The position numbers and the translations under genes are program-made. Under the pieces are notes generated by a model that did no database searches, was not told where the DNA came from, and worked only from the letters and a program-made list of their open reading frames with translations. Positions 17,881 through 24,452 of a stretch of DNA of 64,000 nucleotides are shown piece by piece. This DNA is from Pseudomonas karstica (lineage in GTDB: Bacteria > Pseudomonadota > Gammaproteobacteria > Pseudomonadales > Pseudomonadaceae), in contig NZ_WLYI01000025.1 in NCBI RefSeq assembly GCF_009707515.1, forward strand, positions 35,265-99,264, read 5' to 3'. Within the stretch, counting starts at the first letter, position 1. Each line of letters starts with the position of its first letter.

Positions 17881-17918
17881 ACCGGTCATTACGCCATGCT
17901 CGAAGGGGAATGACCGGT
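17881..17918. repeat. 10-bp inverted repeat downstream of the dctA-like gene
   Basis: ACCGGTCATT (17881-17890) and AATGACCGGT (17909-17918) are perfect inverted copies around an 18-base loop, 13 bases after the transporter stop codon. There is no U-tract on the - strand, so it looks more like an mRNA 3'-end stabiliser or partial terminator, or an operator, than a full terminator. Confidence 0.6.
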
Positions 17919-17930
17919 TAGCGTTACTGG

Positions 17931-19238
17931 TTACTTTTGAGCTAATAACGCTTTTCGATCTGCTTTTTCTTGCTTCATCGCAGCGATCTCGCGCTCGCAG
18001 GCTTCCACGTCAAAAGAGTTGTCCCATTTGGCAATCGCGATAGTGCCAATCCCGTTACCAATCAGGTTGGTCACTGCCCGTGCTTCGTTGAGGAATCGGT
18101 CGATGCCTAGCAGCAAGACCAGACCTACCAAGGGTATGGAATGGAGGGTTGTGAGCGTTGCGGCAAGCGTTACGAAACCCGCGCCCGCCACCCCAGCCGA
18201 ACCTTTGGAAGTCAGCAAAAAAACGCCAAGAAGAATCATTTGATCCATAAAGGTCAGCGGCGTATTGGTCGCCTGTGCGATGAAGATAGCTGCCATGGTG
18301 AGATAGATGCAGGTGCCGTCCGCATTGAAGGTGTACCCCGTTGGCAGCACCATGCCCACTACCGACTTTTTGCAGCCCAGCTTTTCAAGCTTCACCATCA
18401 TTCGCGGCAGCACAGCTTCGGTTGAACAGGTGCCGAGCGTGATGAGAATTTCATCTTTGAAATAACGAAGAAATTGCATCAACGGCATACCCGACCATCT
18501 TGCAACCGCACCCAGCACCACCACGATGAAAATCAAGGTCGTGATATAGAGGGCGACCAGTAACTGGCCGAGCGACAGCAAGGTGCCAATCCCGTATTTG
18601 CCGATAGTGAATGCCATACCGGCGCCGGCACCAATCGGAGCCAATCGCATGACCATTGCCACGATCTTGAACAATCCCTGCAGAAATAAATCAATGGTGT
18701 TGATTAGCGGCTTGCTGGTTTCGCCCATTTGAACCAAGGCGACACCCATCAAGACCGAAAGCAGGATGACCTGAAGCATGACGCCATTCGAGAATGCTCC
18801 GACGAAGGTATGCGGGATAATGTTAAGAAAGAACTCAATGGTTCCACCCTGCTCGCTAGCAGCTTGGCTGTACTTACTGATGGAACTACCATCCAGCGCA
18901 GCAACATTTATGTTCATCCCAACGCCTGGTTTAACTACGTTGACCACAATTAGGCCAACGACCAGAGCGATGGTTGAAAGTATCTCAAAATAGATCAGCG
19001 CTTTTACGCCAATCCGTCCGACTTCTTTGATACTGCCCATTTTTGCGATACCAACAACGACCGTACCGAAAATGATGGGTGCCAACAGCATTTTTATGAG
19101 CTTGATGAAGCCATCGGCAAAAGGTTGAAGCTTGGCTCCGATATCAGGTACGAAGTAACCGATAGCTGCACCAATCACGATGCCGATCAGCACTTGCACA
19201 TACAACTGGCTGTACCAGCGGGATTTGGAAATTTCCAC
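17931..19238 (-). CDS. dctA: C4-dicarboxylate:cation symporter, DctA family (probable tartrate uptake)
   Basis: A 435-residue DAACS transporter with eight membrane helices and two re-entrant hairpins. Landmarks are MLLAPIIFGTVVVGIAKMG, the serine-rich ITLGTCSTEAVLPRMM, MVLPTGYTFNADGTCIYLTM and the substrate-binding NLIGNGIGTIAIAKWD near the end. The start is GTG 19238 with GAGGTG upstream. DctA imports succinate, fumarate or malate with H+/Na+. Its place between tartrate dehydratase and oxaloacetate decarboxylase points to tartrate as the substrate here, so this may be a specialised paralogue rather than the housekeeping DctA. Confidence 0.92.
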   Translation of the reverse strand: MEISKSRWYSQLYVQVLIGIVIGAAIGYFVPDIGAKLQPFADGFIKLIKMLLAPIIFGTVVVGIAKMGSIKEVGRIGVKALIYFEILSTIALVVGLIVVNVVKPGVGMNINVAALDGSSISKYSQAASEQGGTIEFFLNIIPHTFVGAFSNGVMLQVILLSVLMGVALVQMGETSKPLINTIDLFLQGLFKIVAMVMRLAPIGAGAGMAFTIGKYGIGTLLSLGQLLVALYITTLIFIVVVLGAVARWSGMPLMQFLRYFKDEILITLGTCSTEAVLPRMMVKLEKLGCKKSVVGMVLPTGYTFNADGTCIYLTMAAIFIAQATNTPLTFMDQMILLGVFLLTSKGSAGVAGAGFVTLAATLTTLHSIPLVGLVLLLGIDRFLNEARAVTNLIGNGIGTIAIAKWDNSFDVEACEREIAAMKQEKADRKALLAQK

Positions 19239-19300
19239 GGAAGCACCTCATTTTATTTTTGTGATGGGCATGTGGCTTGGCGTCAGTGGGTGACGCCTAA

Positions 19301-19331
19301 GTCTGCGGCCTCTTTCAAAGAGGCCGCAGAC
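19301..19331. repeat. 15-bp perfect hairpin between tartrate dehydratase and the transporter
   Basis: GTCTGCGGCCTCTTT (19301-19315) pairs perfectly with bases 19317-19331, leaving a one-base centre (three or more in practice). It sits 9 bases after the dehydratase stop codon. No T-run follows on either strand, so an intercistronic mRNA-stabilising structure that sets expression ratios is more likely than a strong terminator. Confidence 0.75.
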
Positions 19332-19340
19332 CGGAGTTGA

Positions 19341-20510
19341 TCAACCTTCGCCCAACTCACGCATTACCGCGTACAAGGCGGACTTGGCTTCGAAGCCAAC
19401 ACCTGGAATATCCGGCAGGCCAACATAGCTATTTTCGACCTTGATCCCGTCAGCGAAGCCGCCGAATGGTTGGAAGACATCTGGGTAAGATTCGTTGCCG
19501 CCCAGGTGCAGACCTGCTGCGATGTTCAGGGACATCTGGTGACCACCATGCGGAACCACGCGACGGGAAGACCAACCCATTTCCTCCATTACCTTCAGGG
19601 TGCGCATGTACTCCACGAGCCCGTAGGACAGAGCACAGTCGAACTGGAGGTAATCGCGATCAGGGCGCATGCCGCCGTGGCGCAGAAGGTTACGGGCGTC
19701 CTGGTGGGAGAACAGGTTTTCACCGGTCGCCATGGGCAATTCATAGTGATTGGCAAGCTCGGCCTGGAGCGCGTAATCCAGCGGATCGCCGACCTCTTCG
19801 TACCAGAAGAGGTTGTACTTCTTGATGGCTTCAGCGTACGCAATACCGGTCTGAAGATCGAAACGACCATTGGCATCGACCGCCAGGCGACGACCATCCC
19901 CAACAACTTCAAGTACCGCTTCGATGCGCCGGATATCTTCGTCCAGTGGCACCGCACCAATCTTCATCTTGACGACGTCGTAACCACGATCCAGATAGCT
20001 CTGCATTTCTGCTTTGAGCTTTGTCTGATCTTTGCCTGGATAGTAGTAGCCGCCCGCTGCATAGACCCAGACCTTGTCATCGGCCACGCCGTCGCGGTAG
20101 CGGTCGGCCAGCAGGCGATACAGTGGCTTGCCTTCGATTTTGGCAACAGCATCCCATACGGCCATATCAATGGTGCCGACTGCTACTGAGCGCTCGCCAT
20201 GACCACCTGGCTTTTCGTTGGTCATCAGGGTTTTCCAGATGGCGAACGGATCCAGGTTGTTGTTCTCATGGTCGATGAGAGTATCTGGATCAGCTTCCGT
20301 GATACGTGCCAAGAAGCGATCACGCATCAGTGCGCCTTGGCCATAGCGACCGTTGGAGTTGAAACCATAGCCGATGACAGGTTTACCATCGCGAATCACA
20401 TCCGTGACGACTGCGACGACCGAGCAGGTCATTTTGGAAAAGTCGATGTAGGCGTTGGCAATTGGGGAGGCAATGGAAACAGTTTTTTCGCGGATGTCTA
20501 CGATACGCAT
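19341..20510 (-). CDS. tarD: D(-)-tartrate dehydratase (enolase superfamily)
   Basis: A 389-residue enolase-superfamily enzyme, the same length as the characterised Bradyrhizobium D-tartrate dehydratase and strongly similar to it in remembered sequence. Catalytic landmarks: K181-M-K183 (base), metal ligands D212 (VDANGRF), E238 (WYEEVGDP) and E264 (TGENLFS), and H321 (PHGGHQ). The motif NEKPGGHGERSVAVGTIDMA near residue 98 is also shared. It dehydrates D-tartrate to oxaloacetate. ATG 20510 with AGAGGAG upstream is chosen over the ATG at 20561. It is first in the three-gene tartrate operon and divergent from a LysR gene. Confidence 0.93.
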   Translation of the reverse strand: MRIVDIREKTVSIASPIANAYIDFSKMTCSVVAVVTDVIRDGKPVIGYGFNSNGRYGQGALMRDRFLARITEADPDTLIDHENNNLDPFAIWKTLMTNEKPGGHGERSVAVGTIDMAVWDAVAKIEGKPLYRLLADRYRDGVADDKVWVYAAGGYYYPGKDQTKLKAEMQSYLDRGYDVVKMKIGAVPLDEDIRRIEAVLEVVGDGRRLAVDANGRFDLQTGIAYAEAIKKYNLFWYEEVGDPLDYALQAELANHYELPMATGENLFSHQDARNLLRHGGMRPDRDYLQFDCALSYGLVEYMRTLKVMEEMGWSSRRVVPHGGHQMSLNIAAGLHLGGNESYPDVFQPFGGFADGIKVENSYVGLPDIPGVGFEAKSALYAVMRELGEG

Positions 20511-20609
20511 GACGGGCTCCTCTTGTTGTTGGTGGCCCCACGTTATGCTTTGCGATGACACCCGCCCAATGCTATTAATGCCGCACCCTATGCACAGGAG
20601 GCATGGCCC

Positions 20610-21485
20610 TTGGAACTCGTTTGGCTCGAAGACTTTTCAGCTCTTGCGGAGTACGGCAGCTTTGTTCGGGCGGCTGAAGCGCGGCACGTTACTCAGCCGG
20701 CGTTTAGTCGCAGAGTTCGCTCATTCGAGAGTTGGATGGGAGTGCAGTTGTTCGTTCGCACCCATCAAGGGGCGACCCTGACCGAAGCAGGAAGGCAAAT
20801 TTTGCCTAGTGCTCAGGAGGCGGCCAGGCGCTTGTACAGGATGCGCAACGAAGCACAAGAAGTGGCTGGGATGGCTGCTAAGTCCCTGCACTTTGCTGCA
20901 ACCCACTCCCTGTCTTTTACATTTTTTCCTAAGTGGCTTCGGGCCGCGGAGAACGGTGCTCCTATCGAGGCTGTGCAACTGCACTCAGATAGCATGGCTG
21001 TCTGTGAGCAGATGCTAATACATGGCCAAGTTCAGTTTCTGCTCTGTCACCGCCACCCCGATGTGCCACCTTTGTTGGCTTCTGATCAGTTCATCGGCAA
21101 AAAGGTTGGTGAGGACGTTCTGATTCCACTGGCGAGTGCTTCTGCCAATTTTGGCACCTCTCCAGCGACACTGCCTTACCTGGCTTATACCCACGAGTCG
21201 GGACTGGGGCGGATAGTCGCTCACCGACTGCATGGCAAGGAAGACTACCTTCACCTCAAGCCTCTTTTCAGTAGCCACCTTGCGGCGGTGCTGATGTCCA
21301 TGGCACTGGAAAGCAAGGGCGTAGCGTGGTTACCGAAAAGCCTGACGGAACAGGAAATGGCTGATGGACGACTTGTCAGGGCCCTCGACCAAAGCTGGGA
21401 TATTCCCTTGGAAATTCATCTAACCCGACCTACAGGCCCAATCAGTCCTTCTGCTGAAGAATTCTGGGCCAAGCTGGGCGAATAA
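20610..21485 (+). CDS. LysR-family regulator of the tartrate operon
   Basis: A 291-residue LysR-type protein. The N-terminal winged HTH reads LEDFSALAEYGSFVRAAEARHVTQPAFSRRVRSFE, and the C-terminal part is a periplasmic-binding-like effector domain. The start is TTG 20610: AGGAGG (20596-20601) is well placed, the residues ELVWLEDF fit the family, and the nearby ATG at 20603 is out of frame. The 99-base gap to tarD should hold both promoters and the operator. Regulation of the tartrate genes is inferred from divergence; the inducer is probably tartrate. Confidence 0.9.
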   Translation: MELVWLEDFSALAEYGSFVRAAEARHVTQPAFSRRVRSFESWMGVQLFVRTHQGATLTEAGRQILPSAQEAARRLYRMRNEAQEVAGMAAKSLHFAATHSLSFTFFPKWLRAAENGAPIEAVQLHSDSMAVCEQMLIHGQVQFLLCHRHPDVPPLLASDQFIGKKVGEDVLIPLASASANFGTSPATLPYLAYTHESGLGRIVAHRLHGKEDYLHLKPLFSSHLAAVLMSMALESKGVAWLPKSLTEQEMADGRLVRALDQSWDIPLEIHLTRPTGPISPSAEEFWAKLGE

Positions 21486-21738
21486 ATTTATTTTGCTAAT
21501 TCCGACTTCTATATCCAGAGACATTGCAGGGCCGAAGCAAGACCAAATACGCCACGAATCGTGAAGTGTTTGATCAGTGAATCGTTATTGCTTGAAGCTA
21601 GTAACCTGATTACGCTCGTGGCCGCGATTTTCCAATACCAGCAAGCGCGACTTGGCTGCGAAGGCTTTATGTTTAATGTTGTTTCTTCTGGCCAATGGCC
21701 CGCGGCTATCTGATCAATTCAAACGTGGAACCTCCAGA

Positions 21739-22176
21739 TCAAAAATGGCTGAAGGAATTCACTCTGCCAAACAAAATCTCGCCCTCGGGATCCAACGCAT
21801 CCTGAAGAAACTGGGCTTGTTTGCCAGTGAGGTGCTTATGAAACTTGCGGCTGCCTTCAGCCGACTGATAGCCATTCAGAAACACCTTCACCCTCTTTTC
21901 ACGCATGGCAGTTAAGCGTTCTTGTAGTTGCTCCGGGGTGGAGGGATCTGCGATTAGTTCATCGATGAACCAGAGAAGATAGCCCATCGCAGTGCTGAGT
22001 CGCTTGTTACGGGTATCGGGACTGACCGCAAGTTTGGTCACCTTCTGCCCCGTGGGCTGGGGACGGCCAAGCTCCTCAATTAGGCTGGTCAAGTCAGCCT
22101 CGGTAAGTTGTTTACCTGAGCGAATGCGTTCATAGATGTTAAAGCGACGCTTACGCGCCCAACGATGAATGAACAT
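21739..22176 (-). pseudogene. Truncated tyrosine integrase (N-terminal part)
   Basis: A 145-residue fragment. IHRWARKRRFNIYERIRSGK, followed by a TEADLTSLIEEL helix and then TRNKRLSTAMGYLLWFIDEL, resembles the SAM-like core-binding domain of large tyrosine recombinases found on islands. The catalytic domain (R-H-R-Y) is missing; the frame ends at TGA 21739. The frame is open upstream to 22266, so more N-terminal sequence of the same kind (EWLLLRRHLAFATLSRNANEV) is present without a start codon. A further 39-residue piece (RGPLARRNNIKHKAFAAKSR...) in the same direction ends near 21592. It is a decayed integrase lying against the ssb terminator; 21486-21738 otherwise holds nothing recognisable. 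Confidence 0.65.
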
Positions 22177-22245
22177 TACTTCATTGGCATTGCGAGAGAG
22201 GGTGGCAAAGGCAAGGTGGCGCCGGAGCAGGAGCCATTCACACGC

Positions 22246-22284
22246 AAAAAAAACCTCCAGTATCCTTTACGAATATTGGAGGTT
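22246..22284 (-). terminator. ssb terminator
   Basis: Read on the - strand, AACCTCCA (22284-22277) pairs with TGGAGGTT (22259-22252), with ATA/TAT nearby extending the stem, and eight T residues follow (22253-22246). It lies ~70 bases after the ssb stop codon. The integrase remnant begins within it. Confidence 0.85.
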
Positions 22285-22355
22285 CTTCTCGTAATAAGCC
22301 GTAGCTAATCAGTCAGTTATGGAAAAAACCTTTACATAAAAGACTTTTATCCGGG

Positions 22356-22871
22356 TTAGAACGGAATATCGTCGTCAAAGCTGTCGAAGTCTGCTGCCGG
22401 CTGCGGTGCGGCCTGCTGTGGCGCTGGACGCGACTCACGCTGTGGCTGCTGGTTTGGCTGCGGACGGGACTGCTGTGGGCGCGGTGCCGAGTTGGACATG
22501 CCGCCCTGATTCTGTTGATCGCCCTGCGGACGGCCACCCAGCAGTTGCATGGTGCCTTGCATGTCGACCACGATTTCAGTGGTGTAACGCTTGATACCGT
22601 CTTTTTCCCACTCGCGGGTCTGCAGTTTGCCTTCGATGTAGACCTGCGAACCTTTGCGCAGGTATTCACCAGCGATCTCTGCAACCTTGCCGAACATCGA
22701 CACACGGTGCCATTCGGTTTTCTCGACCTTCTGGCCGGTTTGCTTGTCGGTCCACTGCTCGCTGGTCGCCAGACTCAGGTTGGTCACGGCGTTACCGTTC
22801 GGCAAGTAGCGAACTTCGGGATCCTGGCCGCAAGTACCGACCAATATGACTTTGTTAACCCCACGGGCCAT
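22356..22871 (-). CDS. ssb: Single-stranded DNA-binding protein
   Basis: A 171-residue SSB. The OB-fold fills residues 1-~110 (MARGVNKVILVGTCGQDPEVRYLPNG, WHRVSMFGKVAEIAGEYLRKGSQVYIEG). A Gln/Pro/Arg-rich disordered linker follows, and the acidic tip FDDDIPF recruits replication and repair partners. It coats ssDNA as a tetramer. AGGAG lies before ATG 22871. It lies 9 bases downstream of an MFS gene with which it is probably co-transcribed, near uvrA. Confidence 0.98.
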   Translation of the reverse strand: MARGVNKVILVGTCGQDPEVRYLPNGNAVTNLSLATSEQWTDKQTGQKVEKTEWHRVSMFGKVAEIAGEYLRKGSQVYIEGKLQTREWEKDGIKRYTTEIVVDMQGTMQLLGGRPQGDQQNQGGMSNSAPRPQQSRPQPNQQPQRESRPAPQQAAPQPAADFDSFDDDIPF

Positions 22872-22880
22872 AACGTTCTC

Positions 22881-24275
22881 CTAGGCTGGGCGCGCTGTCG
22901 GCACTGGGTTGACCAGTTGCTCAAGCGTCGCGCGATCCAATAATTCGGTGTCCAATTTGATGTAGATGGCGGCTTCTTCGGTGACAACCACAGCATCCGT
23001 AACCCCAACGACGGCCTTCAGGCGCTCGACCAGACCGGCTTCGCGGATCGCTTCGGGCGACAACGGCAGGCGCAGGCTTGTGACGTATGGAGGTTCGCGC
23101 ATGGTAACAGCAAAGACCAGCCAAAGTGCAGCCAGCCCGGCGCATCCAAGGAACACAACCGACAAACCGCCATGCTGGAACATCCAGCCACCCATGATGC
23201 CGCCCAGTGCAGAACCGAGGAACTGGCTGGTGGAATACACGCCCATCGCCGTGCCTTTGCCGCCGGCCGGTGAAACCTTACTGATCAGCGAAGGCAACGA
23301 AGCCTCCAGCAGGTTGAACGCGGTGAAGAACACCACCGTGCCGATCACCAGCGCCCGCAGGCTATCGCCGAACTGCCAGAAGAATAGCTCAGTGAGCATC
23401 AGCGTCGCGACGGCGCCGAGCAGAACTCGTTTCATTTTGCGTTTTTTCTCGCCATAGATGATGAACGGGATCATGGCGAAGAACGAAATCAACAGCGCTG
23501 TAAGGTAGACCCACCAGTGCTGTTCCTTGGGTAGGCCGGCTTTTTCCACCAGCGCCAGGGGCAAGGCGACGAAGCTGCACATCAGCATTGCGTGCAACAC
23601 GAAGATACCTAAATCCAGGCGCAGCAGGTCCGGGTGCTTGAGGGTTGGTAGTAATGCTTGCCGAGCCACACCCGATTCACGGTGCTGCAGCGGCCCGGTG
23701 GAGTGCGGCACCATAAAGGCAACGATCAGGATACCGAACAGTGCCATCCCGCCGGTGGCCAAAAATAAGCCGTGCAAGCCAAACGCACGAGTAAGCAGCG
23801 GGCCAACCACCATGGCCACGGCGAACGACAGGCCAATGGTCATGCCGATCATGGCCATGGCTTTGGTACGGTGCTGCTCGCGAGTCAGATCAGAAAGCAG
23901 TGCCATAACCGCTGCAGAAATCGCCCCGGCGCCTTGTAGGACACGTCCGGCGATCACGCCCCAGATCGAATCGGCATTGGCGGCCAATACACTGCCAAGG
24001 GCAAAGACGATCAGCCCCAGGTAAATCACCGGTCGGCGGCCAATACGGTCAGAAATGATCCCGAACGGAATCTGGAAAATCGCCTGGGTCAGGCCATAGG
24101 CGCCAATGGCCAGGCCGATCAGTGCGGGGGTCGCTCCTGCGAGATCCATTCCATAGGTCGCCAATACCGGCAACACCATAAACATGCCAAGCATACGGAA
24201 GGCGAACACCAGTGCCAGACCGCTTGCCGCGCGGGACTCGCTGCCACTCATGCGTTCGCTGTGGGGATCGTGCAT
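22881..24275 (-). CDS. MFS transporter with a C-terminal cytosolic domain
   Basis: A 464-residue protein. Twelve helices fill residues ~18-395; the motif A loop is FGIISDRIGRRPVIYLG and the motif C region LSFAVAMVVGPLLTRAF. Residues ~400-464 are a soluble tail (AVVGVTDAVVVTEEAAIYIKLD) with a beta-alpha-beta pattern like a small ferredoxin-fold domain but without a CxxC. It belongs to the YfcJ/YajR-like drug-H+ antiporter group, where such a tail is known in YajR. The substrate is unknown. It is divergent from uvrA, with the SOS box between them, and upstream of ssb. Confidence 0.87.
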   Translation of the reverse strand: MHDPHSERMSGSESRAASGLALVFAFRMLGMFMVLPVLATYGMDLAGATPALIGLAIGAYGLTQAIFQIPFGIISDRIGRRPVIYLGLIVFALGSVLAANADSIWGVIAGRVLQGAGAISAAVMALLSDLTREQHRTKAMAMIGMTIGLSFAVAMVVGPLLTRAFGLHGLFLATGGMALFGILIVAFMVPHSTGPLQHRESGVARQALLPTLKHPDLLRLDLGIFVLHAMLMCSFVALPLALVEKAGLPKEQHWWVYLTALLISFFAMIPFIIYGEKKRKMKRVLLGAVATLMLTELFFWQFGDSLRALVIGTVVFFTAFNLLEASLPSLISKVSPAGGKGTAMGVYSTSQFLGSALGGIMGGWMFQHGGLSVVFLGCAGLAALWLVFAVTMREPPYVTSLRLPLSPEAIREAGLVERLKAVVGVTDAVVVTEEAAIYIKLDTELLDRATLEQLVNPVPTARPA

Positions 24276-24387
24276 GGAAAAACCTCGTGTGAACCGGCCG
24301 CGATTCTACCAGTCCCATCGATTGAGAGGGTATATGCGGCGCTTTGCCGCGCAGCTTTCATGTAAGGCTGCACCCGGCATTTTGGCA

Positions 24388-24403
24388 GTGTATATTCATC
24401 CAG
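24388..24403. promoter_or_regulatory. LexA (SOS) box upstream of uvrA
   Basis: GTGTATATTCATCCAG matches the LexA consensus CTGT-N8-ACAG in TGTATAT and CAG, and differs in two positions from the E. coli uvrA box as I remember it. It lies 50 bases before the uvrA start and 113 bases before the divergent MFS start, so it may control both. Confidence 0.75.
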
Positions 24404-24452
24404 TCTTTAGCCGTATACTCCTGCATATTTACGCCCGCCGTGCGAGGCCATC

